From contig NC_133776.1 of NCBI RefSeq assembly GCF_003597395.2, positions 33,596,157 to 33,660,156 on the forward strand: a stretch of 64,000 nt of DNA, written 5' to 3'. The first letter of the stretch is position 1; each line of letters starts with the position of its first letter. This document shows positions 1-10,747 of the stretch, piece by piece. Under the pieces are notes generated by a model. It worked only from the letters and a program-made list of their open reading frames with translations, made no database searches and had not been told where the DNA came from. This DNA is from Chelonoidis abingdonii. Its lineage: Eukaryota; Chordata; Testudines; Testudinidae. Position numbers and translations under genes: made by a program.

Positions 1-1185
1 TGGTTACGACTGTAGTGTATGCAGCAGAATTAGACTACTGGTGGCTTACAGGAGGGTGACTGAAGGCCAACTGGCAGATAAAAAGTGCTGAGATAGCCTC
101 AGCACATTAGGTGACCATCCCGAAGGGGTTCTCTGTGACCGACTGTATGCCTCTGATCAGGCAACACTCAAACCTGTTCATTTTAATGCAATGAGTGGTG
201 TCCCAGTAGACTGCAAGTTTTAACCTGAACATGTGTGGTTGTGTTGGGGCCAGACAGAGAGCAATATAAGATTTCTTCGGCTTTGTCTCCCCTGGACAAA
301 ATGATCGAGAGCAAGAACTAGTTAAAAGCAGTCCATCACGTCAGATGGACCACATCTAACACGCCAGCGGTCATTTCTAGACACACGTGCAAATAAGTGA
401 TGGTCCATTACACAACCCTATATCGGAAAACTACCCGAACGCTCGCCAACTACCTTCTGCCTCCAGTTCATCCCAGGCATACACGATCATTTGTCTAACG
501 CAGCACTGGGTACACCGCATCTGCTTAAACTCTACCCTCGACAGAGCCAAACCTACAAATTCCCAGCATTTTCAAACTACATACACCGCGCCGAGGCAAT
601 TAAGGAAACAGCTTCGATCAAACGAGCCAGACGCGTATACGCAGGGCCTCCGTACGCAAGAAAATCCAGAAAGAAAACCAAAGGACATCCTGAGGCCATA
701 CTACAGCCCCAGCCCCTAAAACCCCTCCCACTCTCATTCACGGGATCTACAACCCATCTTGGGCATGTCCCACAACTTTCACGGGTCTGCAGGTGGCCAC
801 GGCCATCCTGCCCCACAGACAGCCCTGGCTAAACCATTGAAACGTTTCTCACAGCAACTGCACACCGTACCATAGTACTCTGTCGGGGACCCATCCATGC
901 AACAACTCGAGCAACTCTGCCCACATATCTACACCCAATCGCACACCATCACAGGACCCTAAGCCTGTTTTCATGCTGGAACCTCATTGTACTCGCGCTC
1001 TCACCCCTCATTTAGCTTTGGTAACAGTCGGTGATACTCTTGTCTTGGATCTCACCCCTCCCTTCTAACCGAACAAACACAGCGTTAAGATGCGTTATTC
1101 CAGTACCAGGTGACATGGTCACATGTCCTGTGAGACCCCAAGCCTTCATTCTTCCTGGCCTGACTCACAGGAAGGCTTGCAAGTA
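1..1185. other. Unidentified CpG-rich, strand-skewed block
   Basis: This block looks unlike the AT-rich DNA to its right. CpG dinucleotides are frequent, and from about 400 to 1080 the plus strand is rich in A and C and poor in G. Overlapping open frames of 110 and 113 codons (387-719 and 491-832) exist, the second with a basic run (RKSRKKTK), but I recognise no domain in either. The right edge falls near two interlocking 8-bp inverted repeats at 1127-1179. The composition would suit the end of an LTR element or another retroelement. No TG...CA boundary, primer site or TIR can be seen because the left edge is outside the window. Confidence 0.4.
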
Positions 1186-2649
1186 AACGGAGCCATTTAC
1201 AAACAGTTAGCCTAGTTGATGGGGAGCCATCAAGATTCAAAACTATCATTAATGGCCCACATTTTGCATAATTACAATAGGACCTCAGAGTTATATTTCA
1301 GATTTCTAGTTTCAGATACAAGAATGATACATTTGTGCAAATAGGATGACCACACACAGTAGATTATAAGCTTTGTAATGATACCTTATTGGAGACATTT
1401 TGAATGAAGCATATTCCAGTTACATTATATTCCCACTCATAAGCATATTTTCATAAAATCATATGGAATGCAATGTCACAAGGGCCTTTCTCTCTTTGCT
1501 GCTTTAATTTGAAATAAACATATTCTGGACTGAAAAATACATGATTTTGCCTTTGGAAAGCAAAAGCTTTACACAAAAGTGCTATGGAGTGCGTCTTTAA
1601 TGTACACTATAAGAAAACAAGTCCACGGTACTTAAAGTCTCATCAAAAAGACAAATACATAAAGTTAATTGTACAAAATTTATTTTCCTTACCAGGATGA
1701 AGGGCTATATTAGCCCCTGTAAGTTTTGATTTGATGGTTTCAGGGAATTTAGATGTTATTCAAAGGCCATGTCTATACTACCACGTATGGTGGCAAGCTT
1801 ATGTCACTCAAGGGTCTGAAAAAAACACTTATAAAATAATAAGGCAATGCAGAACTAACTGAGGACTAGTAGCAACATGCATTATAATCTGATATATAGA
1901 AAAACATAAGAGAAAAGCCTCTAAATGGTTTTCCTGATTTGCTTTAGATGAGGGATTATTTGCAAGCTTCTTTTCTTTTCTTCCTTAAACAAGTTCAATA
2001 ACATTTCCTCTCTACTATTGTTAGCTTTTTCATTGTTCATTTCAAATAATAGCCTTTATAGGATGATTGCTGTTTTTTCCCTTACAGGAAGATCATGGGA
2101 ACAGAAGACAATTAATGGCCATTCATACAACACAATTAATGTATTTGTTGCCTTTCTCAACTGTAACGGACATTTAAAGCCTCATAAATCCTGTTTTAAA
2201 ATTATTTAAGAGTCATAGATAGGAGTCATTTCAGAATAATGGTTTATTACATGGACAGGGTGCCACTTCATGTATCCCACAAAAAAACTAGTTGCCATCC
2301 TACTTATCTTGGGAAGCAAGGGCCAAACTGGGGTTATTTGACAGTCTGTGATGCAACAGCCAGGCTGTCTCAGACAGAAGCATCTTCATCCCTCTCCCCA
2401 CCCATCTGCCAGGAAGAGTGGCCAAATGTGCTGGGGGTGGGGGCACAGGGAGAGAAGGACAGAACCCCTCTCCCTTTCCACCCCTGGTAGACCATTCTGG
2501 AGGGGGGACATTTGATCTCCCCTCATGTTACCCTCTACACATCACTTATGAGGGGATGGTATTATGAGATTGCCTCCTATGGCACATGGCCCATCTGTGA
2601 CTGCTAATAGAACATATCTCCAAGGGATGGAGATATGGGATATTAGAAG
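1186..2649. other. AT-rich intergenic DNA without recognised genes
   Basis: I see no coding exon here. Around 1768-1815 there is a short stretch resembling the inner part of the 'gtctatacta...' MITE family annotated at 18357, too degraded to delimit. The rest is ordinary AT-rich intergenic sequence. Confidence 0.5.
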
Positions 2650-2888
2650 GGAGGGCTCTGAATTACTACGGATAATTCTTTCCCAGGTGTCTGGCTGGTG
2701 GGTCTTGCCCATATGCCCAGGCTCTAACTGAACACCCTACTTAAGGTCAGGAAGGAATTTTCCCCCAGTCAGCTTGGTAGAGACCCTGGTGGTGGTGGGG
2801 TTTTTTCTGCCTTCCTCTACAGTAGGGGGAAGGGGTCAATTGTTGTTTGAACTAGAGTAAAAGATGGATTCTCTGTAACTTGAAGTCT
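2650..2888 (+). repeat. Probable CR1-type 3' UTR fragment
   Basis: This stretch has the look of a repeat that is common in turtle and crocodilian DNA: a 'ccaggtgtctggctggtggg' segment, then 'aaggaattttcccccag' and 'gccttcctctac'. I attribute it to a CR1 LINE 3' UTR from general familiarity with such sequence, not from a visible reverse transcriptase. It is immediately followed by a foldback MITE. Confidence 0.35.
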
Positions 2889-2889
2889 T

Positions 2890-3112
2890 TGGGCTTGTCA
2901 ACACCGGCACTTTACAGTGCTGTAACTTTCTTGCTCAGGGGTGGAAAATACACCTGCCTGAGCGGTGCAAGTTTCAGTGCTGTAAAGTACCAGTGTAGAC
3001 AGTGCACCAGAGTTGGGAGCTATTACTCTCAGGGAGGTGGTTGTTGTTTTTTTGCTGTGACTACACAAGCCACATTAAAGCACTGCTGTGGCTGCTAGTG
3101 AAGACGTAACTC
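2890..3112. mobile_element. Foldback MITE (turtle 'gtgtagaca' family)
   Basis: Two arms form an imperfect inverted repeat: 'actttacagtgctgtaact' near 2909 and its near-complement ending near 2992. The outer ends carry the 'tgtcaacac' and 'gtgaagacgtaac' relics of the family terminus. Related copies are at 8541-8990 and 18357-18619. It has no coding capacity. Family name not assigned. Confidence 0.45.
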
Positions 3113-3343
3113 AAGACTTGAGAACTACAGTCATTTAGCCAGAGGTGATGGGTCTATTACAGGAGAGGCATGGTAAGGTTCTGTGGCCTGCAATGTGTAG
3201 GATGTCATATTAGGATGATCATGATGGTTCCTGCTGGCCTTGAAGTCCAGGCATAATTTATAGAATAATCGAATCCTCACCAATCTGTGACTGCAATGTT
3301 TCAGAAGTGATATATTGAACAAAGCGAATTCTTTCCCCACTCA

Positions 3344-4007
3344 CAGTAATTCCTCACTTAAAGTTGTAGTTATGTCCTGAAAAATGTGACTTTAAGTGAA
3401 ACTATGTTAAGTGAATCCAATTTCCCCATAAGAATGAATGTAAATGGGGGGGGGGGTTAGGTCCCCAGGGAAATTTGTTTTTGCCAGAGAAAAAGGCATT
3501 ATATACATTTTAAACAAGCAATTTAATACAGCTACTAAACAGGCTGGCAGCCCCCATATCAGCTCCCTACACCCCCACCCCCAGCGCCTCCCTCCCTTGG
3601 CTAATCCTGTGGCTCAGTGCCTTTCCCCTGCTTCCCCCATCTCTTGCCCATAGCAATCAGCTGGTTTGCGGCATTCAGGAGGCTGGGGGGAGGAGCAATA
3701 TGCACCATGCAGCCTCCCCCCTCCCTCCCCTGCCTCCTGAATGCTGCAAACCAGCTGATTGCTGTGGGCGGGAGGCGGGGAGGGGAGCAGGGGGAAGGCA
3801 TTGATCTGTGGGGTCCACCGGTGGGTGGGAGGTGCAGGGGGGGCATAGGAGAGCTGATAGGGGTGCTGCCAGCTGTGGACAAAGCAGGCAGCCAAACAAC
3901 TTTATAGCAAAACATTGCACAACTTTAAACGAGCATGTTCTGTAATGGAGAAGGGAAGTAACATCGAAACAATGTTAAGCGAGAGGACATTAAGTAGAGA
4001 GTTACTG
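3344..4007. mobile_element. Non-autonomous TIR DNA transposon, 664 bp
   Basis: Terminal inverted repeats of about 20 bp bound the element: left 'acagtaattcctcacttaa' at 3344, right its imperfect complement at 3989-4007. Just inside are A/T-rich subterminal parts, and the core (about 3550-3870) is GC-rich with a poly-G run at 3446. A second, rearranged copy in the opposite orientation lies at 53941-54897. No clear target duplication is visible, so the superfamily is open. The overlapping frames in the core on both strands are chance frames in a GC-rich non-coding element. Confidence 0.6.
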
Positions 4008-5228
4008 TATTTCAGAGGCAAAAGCACTCTTCACATTAGTTGCATCTACAAAAGAGAATTAATCAGTCTTTATCTTTTAAAAATAAAAACAGAGCAAATG
4101 AAGACTTGAAAAACAGAAAAATGTTTTATTCAACAGCAAAAGCAGATAAATAGCTTTTAACTGGTAAAAGAGCAACACACAAAACCAGCAGCCTTCATCT
4201 GTTTGAAGAAAACAATTATTCTTGTAGGAGCTCAGTTGCAATCCACTTCCAGTGAGTCTGGGTTTCAGTCTTGTGCAGATATACCAGAGCTAGAAGAGGG
4301 TTAGTCCACATGTTTAGTGGGCAGGGCTGATTTTGATAATACTGCCAAATTTGCATTGCTCATTTGCCCCACCAGTGTTGGTTTGATGTTTACTACAGAA
4401 GGAGCTGTTTAGTGGAAGAAAGCTCTTTGTTGGCAATAGTGTGATCCTGACAGACCAGGTCAGGCCAGAGTATATTCAGGCCAATTCACTTGTGTATTAG
4501 TATAGATCAAAGTGACTGATGGAAGTAAAAAAGAGTATATTTAGTGTTTAGACTTAATAAAACTAATGGGACATTACTTGCATTTTTCTGTATCCTATTA
4601 CAATGAAAAAGCAAACATGTTCCCCATAACCAAATAACACATCAAAGAAGCCTTGTGAAATGCCAAATGAAGGACTTTATCAGAAAAAGTACTAATTTTA
4701 AAGCAAACGGCCATTGTGTATGATGACTACCCCGGAGTCAGAGAAAGTCAAAATGCATTCCTCACTCACCTCAAAGGAAAAGCCCATCTGGGCAGCAACA
4801 CTCAGCTTGTGCTCTATCAGAAGCACTAAATATGGATTGAAGGAAAAATCCTTCATCTCTGGATTATTTGGACTCTTACAGGGAAGTGTACCAGATGCAA
4901 AGCAGAGATCCCCAGAGACAATATGGGGACCCTGAGATACTTTTGGGAAACTGGCAGTTTATTATATCACTGCCACCATTTGGGATTATAAACTATGACT
5001 CACCTGTTAATAATTCTCATTTCCTCTTTTTAGCTAATAAACCTGTAGTTAATTTACTATAGAATTGGCTGCCAGGCTTGTCTTTGGAGTAAAATCTGGA
5101 GTACTAATTGATCTGGGATAAGTGACCAGTCTCTTGCAACTGGGTCCAATCTAATGCGATGTGATTGTTGGTTTAAGTTGGCATTATCACAAAATTCAGT
5201 TTGTCCAGGTGGCAAGATAGGCTAGAGA
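4008..5228. other. Intergenic DNA with a diverged local repeat
   Basis: No gene is recognised. A segment at about 4371-4445 ('caccagtgttgg...' to 'agctctttgttgg') recurs in diverged form at about 5560-5640 in the same orientation. It is either an old local duplication or two copies of an unrecognised repeat. Confidence 0.4.
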
Positions 5229-5236
5229 CTCTAAGG

Positions 5237-5391
5237 CAGAGGTGGGCAAACTACGGCCCACAGGCCACATCTGGCCCACAGGATCCTTCTGCCCAGCCCC
5301 TGAGCTCCTGACACAGCCTCTCCTAACCAGCCCTCCATACAATTCTTGAAACCTGATATGGCCCTCAGGCCAAAAAGTTTGCCCACCTCTG
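5237..5391. mobile_element. hAT-type MITE with 8-bp target duplication
   Basis: The TIRs are 'cagaggtgggcaaact' (left) and 'agtttgcccacctctg' (right). Flanks 5229-5236 (ctctaagg) and 5392-5399 (gtctaagc) agree at 6 of 8 positions, as expected of an aged hAT 8-bp duplication. It is an internally deleted relative of the longer copy at 60757-61290, sharing the 'ggccacatctgg' segment. It has no coding capacity. Confidence 0.8.
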
Positions 5392-5689
5392 GTCTAAGCG
5401 GACGGTCTTTGACTCATGGTAAGACTGGTATAGTGATCCAGAAGTTCACATTTGTTATTGGCTTGGTGAAATTTAATTATAGAACATAACACCAGTTTGG
5501 GGTGTCTGCCCTGAGGTAGAGACTTATAGTTGTGAGCCACTCTAGACAGTGTAACACTCACCAGTGTTGGCGTGACGTTTACCACATAGGAAAAAGCTGT
5601 TTTGTAACAAAAAAGCTCTTTGTTGACAGTAAGATGAACCCTGTAGGGAGTCCAGATGTTTAGTCGTCATTGTGACCATTGGGATATTG

Positions 5690-6530
5690 AAAAAAGCAAC
5701 AACGAATCCTGTGGCACCTGTGGCAAATTGCCGATACTGTTCTCTGGGTCTCGCGCTTTCTCTTCTCTGGGGTAGGTTCAGGGCGATATTGCTTGCCTCT
5801 GAACCAGTTCTTAATCACTCCCCTAGTGTCCTTGGAGGAGGGGAGTGGAGAGGGAGGGACCTGGGCCCGCCCTCTACTCCAGGTCCCAACCCAGGGGCCC
5901 TGGGGTTGTGGTGAACCACTTGACTAGCGGTTTCTTCCCCTGGGTTACTTCCCTCTCATACCCGTCAGCTTGTGAAGGGCTTCTCGCCTCTCTTCTATAC
6001 AAGCCTGGTGCCCCTTACCTAGGGTTTCTGTTGGGCTTCCCAATCCACCGCAGCACTCCTCCAAACCTTCTATTTCTCTCTGGACAAACTCTTCTCTTCT
6101 GCAATCTGCACTCTGCTCCAATCCAACCTTTCTCCTTCAACTACCACCCCCTGTCTGACTGAAGCAGGGGTTTATATCCCATGACTGGAGTCAGGTGCTC
6201 TAACTGGAGTCAGGTGCTCTAACTGGAGTCAGGTGCTCTAACTGGAGTCAGGTGCTCTAATTGGCCACAGCTGTTCTAGTTAATCTAAAGCAAACCTTCC
6301 TCCCTTGGCAGGGAATAAGGCCCCCTGCTAACACTCTTATGCTGCCCTCTGGCCATGCTGTATCACACACCTTATAGACTAACAGAAGTATTGGCGCATA
6401 AGCATGCGTCTGCCGAAGCGGGTATTCACCCACGAAAGCTCATGCTCCAATACTTCTGTTAGTCTATAAGGTGCCACAGGACTCTTTGTCACTTTTTACA
6501 GATCCAGACTAACACAGCTACCCCTCTGAT
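5690..6530. repeat. Foldback interspersed repeat split by an LTR
   Basis: Outer pieces 5690-5718 and 6372-6530 belong to one repeat. Its arms carry 'gtggcacc' and 'ttatagactaacag', a junction that is continuous in the copy at 52654-52768. Segments 6368-6402 and 6439-6473 form a nearly perfect 35-bp inverted repeat around a 36-bp loop containing 'cacccacgaaag'. The right arm ends in 'cagactaacacagctacc'. Other copies are at 10003, 52313 and 52654. The family is abundant in turtles; I cannot name it with certainty. Confidence 0.65.
5719..6367 (+). mobile_element. Solo LTR nested in a foldback repeat
   Basis: The segment starts 'tgtggcaa' and ends 'tatcaca', the TG...CA ends of an LTR. It is flanked by the 4-bp duplication 'cacc' (5715-5718 and 6368-6371). 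Removing it and one duplication copy restores the uninterrupted repeat 'gtggcaccttatagac', which is strong evidence for insertion. Length is 649 bp. A 19-bp unit (aactggagtcaggtgctct) is tandemly repeated about four times at 6183-6259. No internal coding region is present, so it is a recombined solo LTR of a retrovirus-like or gypsy-like element. Orientation is not secure. Confidence 0.7.
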
Positions 6531-7141
6531 AATTGGGATATTGAAGTTTCCTTCTTTACATGGTTTTAAAATTTGATTCACAGTTCTCTCATACACAAAG
6601 TTCTGGACCTATTTTTTATTCCACATCCTGTCCCACAGCTGGTGTAGCATAAGAGTTTTGAGTAGGGTAAAGGATGAGTAGGGTAAAGAGTTTTGAGTAG
6701 GGTAAAGGCCTTCAGTCAGAGGGCCCCCTAGATAAGCTTGAATCCTCCCAGACTGTTCTTTTATCCAGCATCTTTCAATAACCACATTCTTAATCACATT
6801 AAACAATAAAGTAACCATTCTGATGTAGTTCTGTTAAGGAAGGGTGAGGAGAGGGGGGAAAATTGTTGAGATTTACATAGGACTCAGCAAAAGTTAGTTT
6901 TATTGGTTGGAGAAGTTCCCATCACTTGATTTGACAGAGAAAAATTCTAGATTAGGCATGTCTCTGCCTCAGACAACAGCATGTTTTGTGGCTTGAAGTT
7001 CAACTGAGAATCAATAGCACTTAACAGATAACTCTGAGCAGCATGTATCTTCTTGCCCTGCCTGTTGCTTCACCACATGGTCAATGTGTGAAAAACAAAG
7101 ATTGGGACGGCAGTGCACTGCTTGTGCTGCCTGAATATTTG
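6531..7141. other. Intergenic DNA, short tandem motif only
   Basis: A short tandem of 'gagtagggtaaag' occurs three times at about 6659-6709. Nothing else is recognised. Confidence 0.4.
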
Positions 7142-7149
7142 GATGGATT

Positions 7150-7573
7150 CATAGGTGCCAACTTCGTGGGTGCTCTGGGGCTGGAGCACCCATGGGGAAA
7201 AAATGGTGGGTGCAGCCCCCCATCAAGGGCTTTCCCTCCCCCAGTGCCTCCTGCCCACCTGGGGGCCCCTCCAATCAGCACCTCTCCCTCCCTCCCAGTG
7301 CCTACCGCCTGCTGTGAATCAGCTGTTTTGTGGCATCAGGAGGCACTGGGGGGAAGGGGAGGAGCAAGGGTGCAGCACGCTTAGGGGAGGGGGCGGAACT
7401 GGGTGGGTAGAGGTGGGGCTGTGGAGGCAAGAGGTGGGACAGGGGCAGAGCAGGGATGTGAAGAAGCAGGGTGGGGATGAAGCTTTGGGGAAGGGGTGGA
7501 ATGACGGTAGGACCTAGGCGGAGCCGGGCAGGGGGGAAGCACCCCCTGGCAGATTAGAATCTCGGCGCCTATG
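7150..7573. mobile_element. hAT-type MITE, 424 bp, with NF-Y-like site
   Basis: Ends are 'cataggtgccaac' and the imperfect complement 'ctcggcgcctatg'. Flanks 7142-7149 (gatggatt) and 7574-7581 (gatgcatt) match at 7 of 8 positions. The GC-rich core contains 'ctccaatcagcacc', a CCAAT (NF-Y-type) site, followed by 'atcagctgttttgtggc' and 'aggaggcactggg'. That core is shared with the elements at 3344 and 30840 although their ends differ. The frames crossing it are non-coding. Confidence 0.8.
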
Positions 7574-7859
7574 GATGCATTCATAGATCTGTTTCTTCCC
7601 ATAGAAAAATACCTTCAAAAGATGAGTTTGAGAGCTGAAATTCGTAACTTTGCTAGACACTAAAAATCTTGATCTTAATAAGGACACTGGATTTATGGCT
7701 TATTACAAAAATCAGTAACCTACTAATCCCCTTTTTTAGACCTATGGCTGAAAAGGTATCAACAGGGCACTTCACTTTGAATGGTCTCCTACAAGATGTG
7801 TTAAATATTTATGTCAAAAGAAGGTGTTCTATCTTGTGACACTCTAAGTCCCTTTCACA

Positions 7860-7975
7860 GACCTGAAGAAGAGCCCTGTGTAGCTTGAAAGCTTGTCTCT
7901 CTAGCCAGCAGAAGCTGGTCCAATAAAAGATATTCCCTCACCCATCTTGTCTTTCTGATATCCTGGGACAACGAT
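7860..7975 (+). repeat. Unclassified interspersed repeat copy
   Basis: The segment 'cctgaagaagagccctgtg', then 'cttgaaagcttgtctctct' and 'ggtccaataaaagatatt', is a pattern I have seen repeatedly in reptile genomic DNA. It resembles the 5690 family in layout (CGAAAGCTT-like centre, then AATAAA) but differs in sequence. Family not named. Confidence 0.45.
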
Positions 7976-8540
7976 AGCAACAACTCTTCCCATAGTGATT
8001 CATTGCATGTTTTCACACTTGTCTCATACACATTTCTTGAATTATTAGGATGGATCTATAGACCCAATGCTGATGTTCTGGTCATACACAAATAATGTCA
8101 TCTTTGAGCTCTCTGTCTTGCCAAATGACCCATTTCCATGTAACCTCAGTGGAGAATTTCCCCCTCTTGTTTATTGACGTTGTTCTGTGAGAAAAGCAGC
8201 AAACTTCTTTTTGGCTTAGAGATTTAAGTTTGTACAGCAGGCATCTCTCTCCAGAGTATCACAAAGAAAGATTATTTATGCTGTCTGGACATTATGCCTC
8301 TTCATGGTGATCCTAGTGTTATTGCTGTTGCTATTATTGATAATGAGTCTGCTCATGCTTGTCAACCTCAATTGCTTTCCTCAGCTGATGAGGACTATAA
8401 ACACTAAATGTCATTTTAAGTTTTTAAGAGAATTATTTTTGCTTCATACAGCATAAAATAAAGTACTGTTCCTTATCCTGCCTCCCCAACTCCCTCTCCT
8501 ATAGCACAGTTCTCCATGCAACTGAAGTCATGTTTACCCT

Positions 8541-8990
8541 TATAGCGCTGCAGCGGCACAGCTGTACAGCTATAGCTGTGCCACTCAGGGCCGGTTCTAA
8601 TTTTTTTTGCCCCCCTAAGCAAACTGCCGAAGCAAAAAATAAAATAAAATAAAATAAAATAAAATAAAGGTGTCTGGAATGCCTCCTCCAACATTGTGCC
8701 ACCCCAAGCACGTGCTTTTTTTGCTGGTGCCTAGAGCCGGCCCTGGTGCCACTGCAGTGTGTACGGTGAAGACCTCTATGTAGATGGGAGAGAGCTCTCT
8801 CGTCAGCATAAAAAAACCCCCACTCCCTCAAGTGGTATTAGCTATGTCAGCGGGAGAAGCTGTTCTGCCAACATAGTGCGGGACACTAGTTCTTATGTTG
8901 GTGTAACTTATGTCATTCAGGGGGGTTTAATACTCACACCGTTGGGTGACAAGTTTTGTTGATGTAGATGGCAGTGTAGACAGAGCCTAA
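8541..8990. mobile_element. MITE of the 'gtgtagaca' family, interrupted
   Basis: The left part 8541-8577 (agcgctgcagcggcacagct) and right part 8754-8990 (ending 'gtgtagacagagcctaa') match in inverted order the element at 18357-18619, which has 'gcgctacagcagtgcagctg' near its other end. A younger hAT element sits inside at 8586-8745. No coding capacity. Confidence 0.55.
8586..8745. mobile_element. hAT-type MITE with perfect 8-bp duplication
   Basis: The ends are 'cagggccggttcta' and 'tagagccggccctg', near-perfect TIRs. The flanks at 8578-8585 and 8746-8753 are both 'gtgccact', a perfect 8-bp target duplication. The 160-bp element holds an (aaaat)n microsatellite at about 8634-8668 and the 'ccaccccaagcacgtgct' subterminal segment, also found in the truncated copy ending at 53937. 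It is inserted in the older MITE at 8541-8990. Confidence 0.9.
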
Positions 8991-10002
8991 CTCAGCATTT
9001 CCTGGAGTGGGCATTAGGCAGCCAGGAATCTCTAGGCTCCTGCCAGCTTCCAGTTAGGAAAGGGGAACAGGAGGAGATAGATAGCATCTGTTGTTCGCTA
9101 TCTTCAACCCTCATTAAACAGCACAGTCCCTCCCCATTGTTAGGAGCCAGCACAGTACTTTTTATTGTGGGCTATAGACAGCTTCCAAGAAGTTCCAGTC
9201 CTCAGTCAGCTCCACACCAGGAAACTGCACTATCAGCGGTGCCTTAGTGATTGCACCATCTGATATTGTTTGTGCTACTTTCTCATTTGTTCTGCTTTGC
9301 TCTCTCCCCCCTTGGAATCAAGAAATGTCTCCATTTCCATTAAAGACTAACACTCCTGCCAACTTCTTTTAATGGTCTGAGCTCACCATGACAGCTACAT
9401 TTGTTCATCTGCTTTTGTCTCCATCATTTCCATCCTCTTCTTGCCTACACTCTCCTCTCCCCTTCCACTCCTTCTATCATCTTATGCTTTAAAAATACTC
9501 ACCCTTCACTTCTTTTGCCCCAATTGCATCAATTTTGCACTGATGTAATTCCATTGATCTCACCGTTATTTCTAATTAGCATAATTGTGAAATCAGAATC
9601 AGGCCCAAAGTCTTCAAAAGTAATCTTTCCAGTGATGGGCTCTGCACTGCCCCCTACTGAGGAGGCCAGCATACTGGAACAATTTACCCCATATAGTTAA
9701 GTAAATGTTATGTCTTTATTTCATGTTATACTATGAAGATTTAAGACTATTACTGTAGTTAAAGCAAAACTTTAATTCTGGTTTAAAGGGCTTTTCAGTT
9801 GTCTTTCAAATTGTCTAGGCTTGCCAGATGCATGGTATATGCTCTCATGTGAGTGTGTCTGCTGGTGGGAGAGTGGGCAGGAGGGAAGGCATAAAGTAAA
9901 TCTACTGTTACATATGGTGAATCTTTCACCTTAGCAACTCAGTCAGGTGACATGTCTAGCATAACTTATGTCAAGTTTGCATGCAGTCTTGCAAAGCAAT
10001 TA
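8991..10002. other. Intergenic DNA, nothing recognised
   Basis: No exon, RNA gene or delimitable repeat was found. The frame at 9401-9700 has no recognisable domain and low-complexity leucine/serine content. Confidence 0.4.
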
Positions 10003-10118
10003 CAGGTTTCAGAGTGGTAGCCATGTTAGTCTGTATCAGCAAAAACAACGAGGAGTCCTGATGAGGTGGGTTTTAGCCCACGAAAGCTTATGGTCAAATA
10101 AATTTGTTAGTCTCTAAA
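10003..10118. repeat. Copy of the foldback repeat seen at 5690
   Basis: It begins 'ttcagagtggtagccatg', continues 'ttagtctgtatcagc' and switches after 'gaggagtcct' to the opposite arm ('ttagcccacgaaagctta', then 'aaatttgttagtctctaa'). The two arms are therefore joined by an internal deletion. Copies at 52313 and 52654 show the first arm alone. Confidence 0.65.
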
Positions 10119-10747
10119 GCAAATACAGTTCAACTGAACAGCTCCTTTCAATAGCTGTTTTTTTAAACTGTTATTTAGCTGGGCTACAAGTTATGACAAG
10201 TGACAAAGCCAGAATCATCCGTTTGGCATTCATTGTAACATTCCATCATAAGGAATTCTCATACTACAGGATGTGAATGTAATAAAATATGTGACTCAGT
10301 GTTGCGATATCTTTTCACTCTGTGAACTGCAACTGTTGTAGTAGTGACTTGGTCAGGCCATACAGGCCAAAAATATAGGTTTGATAAGGAAAAATGTCTT
10401 AAAATGAATAGGAATAGAATTGGTTTTAAAATAATAACGTTGGACCATGCCGTTGTACGTGAAACACACTAACAGATATTGGTAGTTGAAAAGTTCTAAG
10501 AGAACACAGGGCAACCTCTGTCTAAATGTGGCAAAATAAATGAGGGACTAGATTATCCTCACTGTCATGCAATAGGGAAGAGATGAAATAATCACTGCCT
10601 AGTTGAAGGAAGGTAGGGGGAACAACCACTCCTCCCCCAATTTCTATAGTGCACAGGGACCCAACATTTTTAATCTGGGTGTGATGCCTGATTCACCAAA
10701 TGGAAGACCTGATTTTGCACTGTCTTACATTTTACAAAGTGTAAAAT

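Noticed and set aside
387..832. Two overlapping frames in the CpG-rich block, one with a basic run, suggestive of a viral or retroelement protein
   Set aside because: No motif of a capsid, Rep, Gag or Pol protein can be seen, and the basic run alone is not evidence.
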